From the NCBI RefSeq assembly GCF_003971235.1, contig NZ_CP034661.1, forward strand, positions 3,472,001 to 3,536,000: a stretch of DNA of 64,000 nucleotides, given 5' to 3'. The stretch comes from Chryseobacterium aureum. Its GTDB lineage: Bacteria; Bacteroidota; Bacteroidia; Flavobacteriales; Weeksellaceae. The stretch's first letter is position 1. Every line of letters begins with the position of its first letter. Positions 16,986-26,202 of the stretch are shown here, piece after piece. The translations under genes and the position numbers were made by a program. Under the pieces are notes generated by a model. The model worked only from the letters and a program-made list of their open reading frames with translations. It made no database searches and was not told the DNA's origin.

Positions 16986-17675
16986 TTATTTTTTAGTTTC
17001 GGTAGTCGTTTCAGTTGTTGCTGGTGCCGCCGCTGTAGCTGCTGCCGGTGCTGCTGCTCCTTTTTTGAAAGCACTCATCACATACATGGCTACTCTCCAT
17101 CTGTCTCCTGCGTTCAATTGTCCCGCATAAGATCCCATGGCATTTCTACCGTTTGTTAATACATAATGAACAGATCCTACAGTAATTTCTCTGTCAGCAT
17201 AGTTAGGTACTCCAGAGAATGCTCCACTTTGAACGATAGGTCCTTGTCCATCACCTCCAGTACCGTGACATGCAGCACAAGTGTGATCAAACAATATTTT
17301 TCCTCTTTCAAGATCCTTGGCTGCATTAGCAGGATTCAGAGGAGATACTGTAAGTTTTTTAGAAGCGTCATACCCAGCGTTGTACTCGTCAACATTCTTA
17401 GGTAGTAAGCTTTCTTCAAAAACACCGTCTTTATTTTGAGGAACTGATCCTTCTACCGGAGAAAGACCTGTTGCACCATTATTTTTAACAAAAGCAGGAA
17501 TTTCATTTTCATGATCAGAATAAGCGTCCTGAGCTTTCATCAATGGATCATAAGCTACCGGAAAATACATATCCGGGAAATATACCAGCGGAGTATTCTC
17601 CTTTGGTCCGCAAGAGTTAAGTAAAACTGTTGTTAAACCTAAAACTGCTGTAATTTTTAATACATTCTTTTTCAT
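16986..17675 (-). CDS. actE: Alternative complex III subunit ActE (monohaem cytochrome c lipoprotein)
   Basis: Encodes 229 residues from the ATG at 17675; an ATG at 17684 that overlaps actD is also possible. The lipobox is VLLNSC-GP, so it is likely anchored to a membrane facing the periplasm. One haem c site, CAACHG (about residue 135), is followed by MGSY(A) with the probable axial methionine. A C-terminal Ala/Thr-rich tail ends the protein. It carries electrons out of the complex toward cytochrome oxidase. The operon position between actD and actF is canonical. Confidence 0.9.
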   Translation of the reverse strand: MKKNVLKITAVLGLTTVLLNSCGPKENTPLVYFPDMYFPVAYDPLMKAQDAYSDHENEIPAFVKNNGATGLSPVEGSVPQNKDGVFEESLLPKNVDEYNAGYDASKKLTVSPLNPANAAKDLERGKILFDHTCAACHGTGGDGQGPIVQSGAFSGVPNYADREITVGSVHYVLTNGRNAMGSYAGQLNAGDRWRVAMYVMSAFKKGAAAPAAATAAAPATTETTTETKK

Positions 17676-17676
17676 T

Positions 17677-18198
17677 TTAAGCATCTTTAACAGTTATTTC
17701 TTCAACTCCAGTTTCAATAAGCAACTGTTTTACAGATTCTACATCTTCAGTTACAAATTCCATCATGAATTTATCATCAGTAGTTCTTGGATCTGGGTTC
17801 TGAGCCGGAGCTCCCGGATACATTTTGTTTCTAACCAAGAAAGTTAAAGACATCATGTGAGCTGCACAGAATACCATTAATTCGAACATTGGAACTACGA
17901 ATGCCGGCATGTTGTGTCCCCAGTCAAAAGCGGGTTTACCACCGATATTCTGAGGCCAGTCGTGATTCATTACATACCAGGTTAAAGTAGCACCAATAGT
18001 AACCCCATAAAGAGCATATAAGAATGCAGCGTCAGAAATTCTGGTTTTCTTTAACCCTAAAGCTTTGTCTAGCCCGTGAACCGGAAACGGAGTATAAACC
18101 TCGTTTATAGCGATTCCTTTATCGTTGAATGCTTTAACGCCGTTCATTAAATCGTCGTCGTCAGCATAAAGTCCGTATACAATTTTAGTGGTGCTCAT
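17677..18198 (-). CDS. actD: Alternative complex III subunit ActD (DUF3341)
   Basis: Encodes 173 residues from the ATG at 18198 (MSTTKIVYGLYADDDDL); a longer frame to 18225 lies wholly inside actC and is unlikely. Two membrane helices (about residues 56-75 and 92-118) are present with the family block VYTPFPVHGLDKALGL near residue 35. DUF3341 proteins are the small membrane subunit of ACIII. The start overlaps the actC stop by 14 bp, indicating translational coupling. Confidence 0.92.
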   Translation of the reverse strand: MSTTKIVYGLYADDDDLMNGVKAFNDKGIAINEVYTPFPVHGLDKALGLKKTRISDAAFLYALYGVTIGATLTWYVMNHDWPQNIGGKPAFDWGHNMPAFVVPMFELMVFCAAHMMSLTFLVRNKMYPGAPAQNPDPRTTDDKFMMEFVTEDVESVKQLLIETGVEEITVKDA

Positions 18199-19582
18199 CT
18201 CCTTCTTTTGCTTTATAAGTTTCACCTGAGATTTTCAAAATCGATTTTAATTCAGCCTGTGCAATTACAGGGAATGTTCTTGCGTATAATAAGAATAATA
18301 CAGAGAAGAACCCGATTGTTCCTAAGTATACACCCACATCAATGATCGTTGGCTTAAACATTGTCCATGATCCTGGTAAGTAGTCTCTTGAAAGGTTGAT
18401 AACGATGATATCAAAACGCTCAAACCACATACCGATGTTGATGATCAATGCAACAATGAATGTCCAGATAATGTTCGTTCTTAGTCTCTTGAACCAGAAA
18501 GAAGCAGGGATAACAAGGTTACAGATGATCAATGACCAGAATGCCCACCAGTAAGGTCCTACAGCAGCACCTGGAGAAAGATATGTGAAATCTTCAAATC
18601 TAGATCCTGAGTACCATCCGATGAAATATTCAGTAGCATAAGCTACAGTTACCATACCACCGGTTAAGATGATTACGATGTTCATAATTTCGATATGATA
18701 CATGGTAATATATTCTTCTAAGTGGCACACTTTTCTTGCAACCAACAATAGGGTCTGTACCATTGCGAATCCTGAGAAGATTGCACCCGCTACGAAGTAA
18801 GGAGGATAGATCGTAGAGTGCCATCCTTTAATTACTGAAGTTGCGAAGTCAAATGATACGGTAGTGTGTACTGAGAATACAAGCGGAGTTGCCAACCCTG
18901 CAAGAACCAAAGAAAGTTCTTCGAATCTTTGCCAGTGTTTTGCTTTACCACCCCAACCGAATGCTAGGAATGTATAAATTTTCTTAGTCCAAGGAGTTTT
19001 CGCTCTATCTCTGATCATTGCAAAGTCAGGGATTAGTCCCATGAACCAGAATACAGTAGATACTGAGAAATACGTAGAGATCGCAAATACGTCCCAAAGT
19101 AGAGGAGAGTTGAAGTTCCCCCAAAGAGAACCGAATTGGTTTGGTAAAGGGAACACCCAGTATCCAACCCAAACTCTACCCATGTGGATTACAGGGAAGA
19201 TTGCCGCCTGTACAACCGCAAAGATCGTCATCGCCTCTGCTGATCTGTTTACAGACATTCTCCATCTCTGTCTAAATAATAATAATACTGCGGAGATTAG
19301 GGTCCCGGCGTGACCGATACCTACCCACCATACGAAGTTGGTAATATCCCAACCCCAGTTAATAGTTCTGTTAAGCCCCCATGCTCCAATACCTGTCCCG
19401 ATAGTGTAAGCGATACAGCCGAATCCATAGAGGAATAGAACGAGTGCAGCATATAATGAGATCCACCATAATTTACCTGCTCTTTCTTCGATAGGTCGTG
19501 CAATATCTTCTGTGATATCGTGATAAGTTTTGTGACCAATAATTAGAGGTTCCCTTATCGGAGCTTCGTAATGTCCTGACAT
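18185..19582 (-). CDS. actC: Alternative complex III subunit ActC (NrfD/PsrC-like)
   Basis: Encodes 465 residues with about ten transmembrane helices. The N-terminal EPLIIGHKTYHDITEDIARP is the usual ActC opening. The block FVWWVGIGHAGTLISAVLLL and the later MWFERFDIIVINLSRDYLP are hallmarks of the quinol-oxidising NrfD-like subunit. ActC binds menaquinol near the interface with ActB. It starts 25 bp after actB and overlaps actD at its end. Confidence 0.95.
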   Translation of the reverse strand: MSGHYEAPIREPLIIGHKTYHDITEDIARPIEERAGKLWWISLYAALVLFLYGFGCIAYTIGTGIGAWGLNRTINWGWDITNFVWWVGIGHAGTLISAVLLLFRQRWRMSVNRSAEAMTIFAVVQAAIFPVIHMGRVWVGYWVFPLPNQFGSLWGNFNSPLLWDVFAISTYFSVSTVFWFMGLIPDFAMIRDRAKTPWTKKIYTFLAFGWGGKAKHWQRFEELSLVLAGLATPLVFSVHTTVSFDFATSVIKGWHSTIYPPYFVAGAIFSGFAMVQTLLLVARKVCHLEEYITMYHIEIMNIVIILTGGMVTVAYATEYFIGWYSGSRFEDFTYLSPGAAVGPYWWAFWSLIICNLVIPASFWFKRLRTNIIWTFIVALIINIGMWFERFDIIVINLSRDYLPGSWTMFKPTIIDVGVYLGTIGFFSVLFLLYARTFPVIAQAELKSILKISGETYKAKEGDEHH

Positions 19583-19607
19583 TTTTTACCTATTTATTAT
19601 TTAAACT

Positions 19608-22600
19608 TTATTTTTCTACTCTGTTTCTTACTTTAGTATGATAGAACACGTTTGGTTTTGTTCCGATCTCCTCTAGTAAATAATATCTTCTGTTAGAGGC
19701 GTATTGCTCTCTGATTGAAGAATCTTTATCATTCATGTCTCCAAATGTCATTGCACCAGTAGAACAAGCTTTAGAACATGCAGTCTGGAATTCTCCATCC
19801 TTCACTTTTCTTCCTTCTTTCTTAGCCTCAAGAATCGTATTCTGAGTCATTTGGATACACATTGAACATTTCTCCATTACCCCTCTAGTTCTTACAACTA
19901 CGTCCGGGTTAAGTACCATTCTTCCTAAATCATTGTTCATGTTGAAATCGAACTTGTCATTTAGGTTATACGTAAACCAGTTGAAACGTCTTACTTTGTA
20001 CGGACAGTTGTTGGCACAATATCTGGTACCGATACATCTGTTGTAAGCCATATGGTTTTGACCTTGCTTACCGTGTGAAGTAGCCGCTACCGGACATACT
20101 GTTTCACAAGGAGCATGGTTACAGTGCTGACACATTACTGGCTGGAAGATTACATCCGGATTATCAGCAGGGTGGTTCAGTGCACCTCCTTCTTTGTTGA
20201 ATGCAGTACCGTATAATTCTGGTACAGCCAATCCATCTTTTAATCCTTCATAAACTTCTACAGTTTGTCTTGAAGAATAGTAACGGTCTATTCTTAACCA
20301 ATACATATCTCTAGACATTCTTACTTCCTCTTTACCTACTACAGGAACGTTGTTTTCTGCCTGACAGGCAATAATACATGCTCCACAACCTGTACAAGAG
20401 TTCAGGTCTATAGATAAGTTGAAGTGAGGTCCGTCTGTATCATCAAATGCATCCCAAAGGTCAATTTTTCTTGCTGGAAGTGCTCCACTGATGGTGTGAT
20501 ATTCCAAAGGCTTATTCCATCCTTTATGCTCATCATCAAAAGGAACATTGATGAACTCTGCCAAAGGAACTTCTTTAGCGATTTCATAACGGCCCATTAA
20601 TGTATTTTGAAGCTGGATCCCTGCAAATTCGTGGTCTTCTCCTGTTTTCTCAATTTTAACTCCTGAAAGGACAAGGTTGGAACCATCAAATAAAGGATAA
20701 GCATTTACACCAGTATCTGCTGTTGCTCCTGAGTTTTTCTTACCATATCCAAGCGCAAGACCTACAGATCCTTCGGCTTGTCCCGGCTGTACGAATACAG
20801 GAACGTTTTCTATTTTAACTCCGTTTACAGTAAGGTTTACAATAGAACCATCCAGCTGCATTCTCGCGTTAAGATCGTTGTCAATTGCAAATTTCTCTGC
20901 ATCTTTTGGAGAAATCGTCAGGTAGTTATCCCAAGACATTCTTGTGATCGGGTCAGGTAACTCTTGTAACCAAGGGTTGTTTGCCTGAGTACCATCTCCC
21001 ATTGAAGTCTTAGTGTAAAGTACTAATTCTAATTCAGAAGGCTTGAAGTTTCCTAATTCAGCAACAGCCTGAGCTGCGTTTCCACCTGCATAAGATAAAG
21101 TTGTTGCATTGGTAGAAGCGTTGATACCGTTATACAATGCTTTGTTAAATGAAGTACCACCTAATAAAGAAGCAGAGTTTGCTTTTAAATAGTCGTAGTA
21201 GTTGTTTGCCGCATTGTTTTTACCATTCTTCCAAACCAGTAAAGATTCTTCAATCTGTCTTGATTTGTAGATTTTCTGGATGGTAGGCTGCATTAATGAA
21301 TATACTCCTGTCTGTGGTTCGATATCTCCCCAAGACTCCAGCCAGTTAGCGACCGGAATTACAGCTTTCGCTGCTTTGTACATTTCATTTTTCTTGTCTG
21401 CAACAGCAATAACGTAAGGAACTTTAGATAGTGATTTTTTGAAATCTTCTCCTTTTGGATGAGAGTAGATAGGGTCTACATTGTTGGTTACTAATACCCC
21501 TACTTGTCCACCGTTTACCCATCCTAAGAATTCCTGGTATCTTGCACCGTTAAATTCTTTAAGGAAGTTCGCTTTACCTGTGAAAGCTACTGAACCTAAT
21601 TTCTGGTTGATTAAGTGTGCTAAAACCTGTGCTCCTTTAGATCCGTCCGCAAAAACAACAGCTTTGCTTCCTTTTGCTTTCAATTCGTTAGCAATTTCAG
21701 CAGCCGTCTTATCAGCAGTACCACCACCTACGATTGCGTTGTAAACTTCAACTAACGTTTTGTTTACTGCACTTGGTTTTAATCTATATCTTGAGTCAGC
21801 ATTAGCACCGGTTAATGACATATTGGATTCCACCTGGATGTGTCTCAACATGTTTGGACCTGGCTTTCTAGCTGCTGCATAAGAAGTTTCTAAGCTTGAA
21901 GCATTGTAATCTCCTAGGAAATCCGCCTGGAAAGAAACAACCAGTTCAGATCCTTTAAGGTCATATACCGGTAGTGCTCTCTGTCCGAATACTTCCTGAG
22001 CTGCATCCAATCCTGCAGAGTAAGGAAACGCATCGTACGTTACTAATTCTGCTGTCGGATATTTAGCTTTGAATTCTCCGAATAATTTTTTGAAAGTAGG
22101 TGAAGCAAAAGAATGGGATAACACCACAATTTTTTTGCCTGACGCTTTAGCTTCTTCCAAACCTTTAATCACAAAACTGTCTACTTTATCGAAAGTTTCG
22201 TCTTTACCGTCCAGTTTAGGCTGTTTTACTTTATCATTATCATATAAAGAAAGTACGCTTGCCTGGGCTCTTGCGTTAGTTTTACCTAAATCACCACCAG
22301 CCGGGTTAGGTTCTATTTTGATGGGTCTCCCTTCACGGGTTTTTACTAAAACACTAGCAAAGTCGAAACCGTCAAAATATGTTGAAGCGTAATAATTAGG
22401 GATTCCCGGAATAATATCATGCGGTTTTACCACATAAGGAATCGTTTTGATTACCGGAGCTTCGCAGGCAGCTAATGTAACTGCTGCTGTAGAGAATCCT
22501 AGTAATTTAAGGAAGTCTCTTCTTGAAGTACTTGATCCGTTTTGTTCAGCATCTCCAAGGAAATCTTCTACCGGAATTTCTTCCTGAAACTCTTTCTGAG

Positions 22601-22670
22601 CCAGCTTATTATTCAAAGCCGGATCTTTAAGTTCATGAATACTTCTGAATTGTATTTTGTTTGAAGCCAT
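19608..22670 (-). CDS. actB: Alternative complex III subunit ActB (molybdopterin-oxidoreductase-like plus Fe-S domain)
   Basis: Encodes 1020 residues. A twin-arginine signal sits after an N-terminal extension (SRRDFLKLLGFSTAAV, residues 49-64), with a possible lipobox cysteine at 69. Residues about 80-720 resemble the catalytic fold of molybdopterin oxidoreductases, which in ActB proteins lacks the cofactor. The C-terminal third carries ferredoxin-like cluster ligands: CTGCGACIIACQ, CQHCNHAPCETVCP, CIGTRYCANNCP, CSMC and CSKAC. It relays electrons from ActC to the haem subunits on the periplasmic face. Confidence 0.95.
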   Translation of the reverse strand: MASNKIQFRSIHELKDPALNNKLAQKEFQEEIPVEDFLGDAEQNGSSTSRRDFLKLLGFSTAAVTLAACEAPVIKTIPYVVKPHDIIPGIPNYYASTYFDGFDFASVLVKTREGRPIKIEPNPAGGDLGKTNARAQASVLSLYDNDKVKQPKLDGKDETFDKVDSFVIKGLEEAKASGKKIVVLSHSFASPTFKKLFGEFKAKYPTAELVTYDAFPYSAGLDAAQEVFGQRALPVYDLKGSELVVSFQADFLGDYNASSLETSYAAARKPGPNMLRHIQVESNMSLTGANADSRYRLKPSAVNKTLVEVYNAIVGGGTADKTAAEIANELKAKGSKAVVFADGSKGAQVLAHLINQKLGSVAFTGKANFLKEFNGARYQEFLGWVNGGQVGVLVTNNVDPIYSHPKGEDFKKSLSKVPYVIAVADKKNEMYKAAKAVIPVANWLESWGDIEPQTGVYSLMQPTIQKIYKSRQIEESLLVWKNGKNNAANNYYDYLKANSASLLGGTSFNKALYNGINASTNATTLSYAGGNAAQAVAELGNFKPSELELVLYTKTSMGDGTQANNPWLQELPDPITRMSWDNYLTISPKDAEKFAIDNDLNARMQLDGSIVNLTVNGVKIENVPVFVQPGQAEGSVGLALGYGKKNSGATADTGVNAYPLFDGSNLVLSGVKIEKTGEDHEFAGIQLQNTLMGRYEIAKEVPLAEFINVPFDDEHKGWNKPLEYHTISGALPARKIDLWDAFDDTDGPHFNLSIDLNSCTGCGACIIACQAENNVPVVGKEEVRMSRDMYWLRIDRYYSSRQTVEVYEGLKDGLAVPELYGTAFNKEGGALNHPADNPDVIFQPVMCQHCNHAPCETVCPVAATSHGKQGQNHMAYNRCIGTRYCANNCPYKVRRFNWFTYNLNDKFDFNMNNDLGRMVLNPDVVVRTRGVMEKCSMCIQMTQNTILEAKKEGRKVKDGEFQTACSKACSTGAMTFGDMNDKDSSIREQYASNRRYYLLEEIGTKPNVFYHTKVRNRVEK

Positions 22671-22693
22671 TTATACTTCTAATTTTTTAGTTA

Positions 22694-24055
22694 TTAATAA
22701 TGACATTTACCACACTCAAGACCTCCAATTGCATCTACAGTGATCTTACCTCCATCTTGTGGATACTGTTTTTTCAACTTGTCATGTAGATTTTTGAAGT
22801 ACTCTTTATTATAACCGTTGTTCATATCAACTTCAGTTGTTCTGTGGCACTCGATACACCATCCCATAGTAAAGTCGTTAGCCATCTGAACAACATTCAT
22901 TGTATCAATTTTACCGTGACAAGCTTTACAAACAACGTCAATTTTGTTGTTAGGATTCTTTTTGTTGAAAGAATTGATAATCGCCTGTTCTCCAGCAATT
23001 ACGTGCTGAGAGTGGTTGAAGTAAACGAAATCTGGCATGTTGTGGATTCTTGTCCATTCAACCGGCTGTGTTTTTCCTGTGTACTGTTGTTTTGCAGGAT
23101 CCCAGCCTGTTGCAGCGTAGATCTTCTGGATTTCTCCGTCATAGAATGCCTTATCTTTTCCAGGCTCCATGTAGTGATCTGCGTTGTATTCAGAAATTGT
23201 TCTGTGACAGTTCATACAAACGTTCATAGAAGGAATTTCAGATACTTTTCCGTATTTGGCACTGGAGTGACATAACTGACAGTCAATTTTCTGTTCTCCG
23301 GCGTGAATTTTGTGAGAGAAGTAGATAGGCTGCTCCGGCTTGTAACCTTTGTAAACCCCTATCCACATGAGCCAGTTCCATACTCCGTAAGCCGCCAAAA
23401 TAGCCAGAACAGCTAAAAGACCTTTACCGATAAAGTGGAACTTCTCATACATTTCACTAAACGAACGAACTCTGGTTTCATTAAGGCCTGCTAATTCTTC
23501 AGACTGACCTAGTGTTACGAGTTGTCTCAGTTTAATTAAGATCCAAACCAGTAAACCTGCGATGGCTAAAAGTGAAATGATAACAACGTTTGTCGTTGTT
23601 TTGTCTGCTGGTGCAGCAGTTGCTCCTGTAGTAGACGTTGTTTTGTCATCTGCCTTTGCTGGCTCAGGAGCCGGTGGATTAGTCGTGAAAGCTAAAATGT
23701 CGTCTATATCCTTATCGGTAAGATTTGGAAAGACCTGCATTTCAGTCTTGTTAAACTTTTCAAAAATCTCATTGGCGTATTTATCCCCGGAAGCCCTTAG
23801 AGCTTTGTTGTCTTTGATCCACTTGTGAAGCCAATCTTTGTCTACACCACCTTCTGTCTTTACTCGTTCTACAACCCCCTTTAATGGTGGTCCAACAACT
23901 TGTTTGTCCAGCGCGTGACATGCAGTACAATTCGCTTTGAAAAGTTTCTCTCCGTTTTTAGGATCGCCGTCTTGCCCGTAAAATGAAGCACTGGTTGATA
24001 GCAATAAGCCTATTGCGATCAACGTTTTTTTATAATGCTTTCTCCAACTAATCAT
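22694..24055 (-). CDS. actA: Alternative complex III subunit ActA: monohaem domain fused to pentahaem domain
   Basis: Encodes 453 residues. A signal peptide is followed by a monohaem cytochrome c domain with CTACH at 43-47. Then come a T/A/P-rich linker, two membrane helices (about 156-176 and 211-231), and a multihaem domain with CQLCH (259), CMNCH (280), CKACH (376), CIECH (400) and CGKCH (448). That is six haem c sites in total, so the usual pentahaem ActA has an extra N-terminal cytochrome. It is the first gene of the operon and gives electrons a path out of ActB. Confidence 0.94.
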   Translation of the reverse strand: MISWRKHYKKTLIAIGLLLSTSASFYGQDGDPKNGEKLFKANCTACHALDKQVVGPPLKGVVERVKTEGGVDKDWLHKWIKDNKALRASGDKYANEIFEKFNKTEMQVFPNLTDKDIDDILAFTTNPPAPEPAKADDKTTSTTGATAAPADKTTTNVVIISLLAIAGLLVWILIKLRQLVTLGQSEELAGLNETRVRSFSEMYEKFHFIGKGLLAVLAILAAYGVWNWLMWIGVYKGYKPEQPIYFSHKIHAGEQKIDCQLCHSSAKYGKVSEIPSMNVCMNCHRTISEYNADHYMEPGKDKAFYDGEIQKIYAATGWDPAKQQYTGKTQPVEWTRIHNMPDFVYFNHSQHVIAGEQAIINSFNKKNPNNKIDVVCKACHGKIDTMNVVQMANDFTMGWCIECHRTTEVDMNNGYNKEYFKNLHDKLKKQYPQDGGKITVDAIGGLECGKCHY

Positions 24056-24102
24056 TTAAATTATCTTATGTTAGTAAATTATTGAACATTCAATCAATTC
24101 CG

Positions 24103-24110
24103 CAAAAATA
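24103..24110 (-). promoter_or_regulatory. -7 box of the act operon
   Basis: TATTTTTG on the minus strand, 47 bp before the actA ATG. It lies about 83 bp from the divergent SPOR gene promoter. Confidence 0.6.
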
Positions 24111-24192
24111 ATATTTTTAACAGGAATTTAACGGTATATCGAAAAGGGAAAATATCATTTACGTTTAATTTGTATTGATTCTAAATAACTAG

Positions 24193-24224
24193 TTTGGTAT
24201 AGTTTTTTAATTTGTATAAATTTG
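24193..24224 (+). promoter_or_regulatory. Promoter of the SPOR-domain gene
   Basis: TTTG (24193-24196) and TAAATTTG (24217-24224) with 20 bp between them are a full Bacteroidota consensus; the ATG is 15 bp further on. Confidence 0.8.
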
Positions 24225-24239
24225 CGCAAACAAGTTTAA

Positions 24240-24797
24240 ATGAGAAATTTGATCAAAATATTTTCGATATTATCACTATTTGGTTTTTATCGTATTGGAG
24301 CCCAGCAAGTTGTTAAAAAGGACACCCTTTCCGGGACAGAACTTGTTATGACTATGGATTCCAAAATAAATGCTGCTTTGGAAGGAATTGAAGGAAAATG
24401 TGCTAAAGTTACTCCGGCAAATTCTTCTAAAGATTTCAGTTCAAATGATAGTGGAATTTCTACAGGGATCAGTACAAAACCTCCCAAAATCTATGTTCCG
24501 AACAGAGAACTCACCAATGCTGAAATCTGTAAGAAAAATCCTAGAATTTTAGGGTTTAAAATCCAGATTACAACCGTGAAAAGTAATGAAGAAGCGAATG
24601 AAGTGAAGTCTTATTTCAGAAAAAGATTTCCTAACCTGAAAGTAGAAACAGATGCTTCTTTAAGACCGAATTACAAAATTTTGGCAGGAAGTTATTTCAC
24701 TAAGCAAAGTGCTGCCAGTGATCTTTCGAAAATCAGAGAATATTTTAAATCCGCAGTTACGGTACAATACAGAATTTTCTGTGCTGAAGCTAAATAG
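24240..24797 (+). CDS. Exported SPOR-domain protein
   Basis: Encodes 185 residues. The N-terminus is a signal peptide (MRNLIKIFSILSLFGFYRIGAQ). Residues 25-105 are a low-complexity, probably extended region. The C-terminal stretch of about 75 residues (GFKIQITTVKSNEEANEV ... NYKILAGSYFTKQSAASDL) has the alternating beta-alpha-beta pattern of a SPOR domain, which binds denuded peptidoglycan at septa. Six cysteines are not part of the usual fold, although two near its edges may form a disulfide. It is transcribed divergently from the act operon and ends at a strong terminator. Confidence 0.75.
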   Translation: MRNLIKIFSILSLFGFYRIGAQQVVKKDTLSGTELVMTMDSKINAALEGIEGKCAKVTPANSSKDFSSNDSGISTGISTKPPKIYVPNRELTNAEICKKNPRILGFKIQITTVKSNEEANEVKSYFRKRFPNLKVETDASLRPNYKILAGSYFTKQSAASDLSKIREYFKSAVTVQYRIFCAEAK

Positions 24798-24823
24798 GAA
24801 TCATTTATTTGATATAAAACAAG

Positions 24824-24852
24824 AAGCTGAGAAATTTTCTCAGCTTTTTTTA
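24824..24852 (+). terminator. Terminator of the SPOR-domain gene
   Basis: AAGCTGAGAA (24824-24833) pairs with TTCTCAGCTT (24837-24846) and is followed by a T-run that reaches the convergent gene's stop codon. Confidence 0.88.
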
Positions 24853-26127
24853 TTGGTAATAGGTTTCCATAAACCAAAAGAATTCTGTCATCCGAACTGT
24901 ATTGTTAATCAGAAGATAAATGAATAATATTATGAGAGTCAGGGTTAACCATGACATCGCTTTTGGTGAAGACCGGTAAGCGTAAAATAGCCACCCCAAA
25001 AGGAGAGGGTAGACAAAAATAAAGTGCCCTCCGTAGATATAGGAAGTGTGAAGCCCGAACCTCATCACACAATGGATAATAATATCGACAAAAAATGAAA
25101 TGGCAATAACCTGAACCCATTTGTTTTTAAAATTTTTAAGATAACTCCAGATAATAAGGATTAATAAAAGGGTTATGAAAAAGTAAGGGAAAGCAGATGA
25201 ATAAAGATCCATATAAAGACCTTTAAAATTAAACCCCTTCATATTATGCTTATCCGAAATGATGAATCCGGGAAAAAGAATATTTCCTCCAAAAAAGAAT
25301 GAAAGAATCATATCCCATGTGGGCATAGACTCTACATTAGAGAACTTTTCATACTGCTGATTGGTTTTTGAAAAGATATTCTGATATTTGAAATCAATTC
25401 TGTTTAAATATAGCAGCACAAAACAAATAGCTGCAATGGCAACCCTTACTGCTGCGTTTCCTAGTTTTTTCCAGTCTCTGAAAACATTTTTTTCAAAAAG
25501 AAGAGGAATGAAAACTTTTACAAAATTGGTAATGGTAAGCCCTCCGATAGTAACCCCGGCGAGGGAAAGTGCTGTTGCGGGTATTTTTTCTTCCTGTCTG
25601 AGCTTTATGGCTGCATAATAATTGTATAATGAGAGCAAAAACAGGGTGTAGGTAAAGTTCTCCGGAGTGAATGACAGTATAATATTGGTTGAAAAAGCAC
25701 CAAAAAACAAAATGATTAAAATACTCAGCCAGAGAGGAAGGCAGATAATGTTCTTTATATATTTGAAAACCTGAACGATATTTAAGGTGATGATGATATT
25801 ACTCAGCCATGCCAGGGTAAGTCTGAAATCAGCATCCATTTTTCCGCCTGAAATGAATAATGACAATTCTCTTACCCAATGGAAAAAATAATAGGAAAGG
25901 GGATGTCTTTCAAAGCTGCCTCCGGTCATCAGGATAGATTTGTTATCAAAACTGAAGTAAGCGTCCCATGGAATTCGGCTGTCAAAAATGATCCTGTAAT
26001 GAAGTGCAATGTATGAACCTAAAATTCCATAGCAAATGATAAAAAAAAGGAAAACTGCCAGTTCGCTATAAGTGGAAGGAAAAATCAGTTTGAAAAAATG
26101 GATAATTTTTGTTTTGATAAAAGACAC
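24850..26127 (-). CDS. Polytopic membrane protein, DUF6080/GT-C-like
   Basis: Encodes 425 residues starting at a GTG at 26127, since no in-frame ATG is available near the promoter box (26143-26150). About ten membrane helices are visible. The first periplasmic loop contains RIPWDAYFSFDNKSIL and FERHPLSYYFFHW, which resembles the acidic first loop of GT-C membrane glycosyltransferases and of the DUF6080 group. The substrate is unknown and the family name is recalled rather than searched. It stands alone between a convergent SPOR gene and a T9SS-sorted gene. Confidence 0.6.
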   Translation of the reverse strand: MSFIKTKIIHFFKLIFPSTYSELAVFLFFIICYGILGSYIALHYRIIFDSRIPWDAYFSFDNKSILMTGGSFERHPLSYYFFHWVRELSLFISGGKMDADFRLTLAWLSNIIITLNIVQVFKYIKNIICLPLWLSILIILFFGAFSTNIILSFTPENFTYTLFLLSLYNYYAAIKLRQEEKIPATALSLAGVTIGGLTITNFVKVFIPLLFEKNVFRDWKKLGNAAVRVAIAAICFVLLYLNRIDFKYQNIFSKTNQQYEKFSNVESMPTWDMILSFFFGGNILFPGFIISDKHNMKGFNFKGLYMDLYSSAFPYFFITLLLILIIWSYLKNFKNKWVQVIAISFFVDIIIHCVMRFGLHTSYIYGGHFIFVYPLLLGWLFYAYRSSPKAMSWLTLTLIILFIYLLINNTVRMTEFFWFMETYYQ

Positions 26128-26142
26128 GGGTCATATTTTTTG

Positions 26143-26150
26143 CAAAAGTA
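26143..26150 (-). promoter_or_regulatory. -7 box of the DUF6080-like gene
   Basis: TACTTTTG on the minus strand, only 15 bp before the GTG start; the leader would be about 10 bases or less. Confidence 0.5.
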
Positions 26151-26153
26151 AAA

Positions 26154-26179
26154 TAAAAAAACCACCAAAGCTGGTGGTT
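26154..26179 (-). terminator. Terminator of the T9SS-sorted protein gene
   Basis: AACCACCA (26160-26167) pairs with TGGTGGTT (26172-26179); a T-run follows on the minus strand. Confidence 0.85.
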
Positions 26180-26202
26180 GTATAAAGTTTGTATCAGGCT
26201 TA

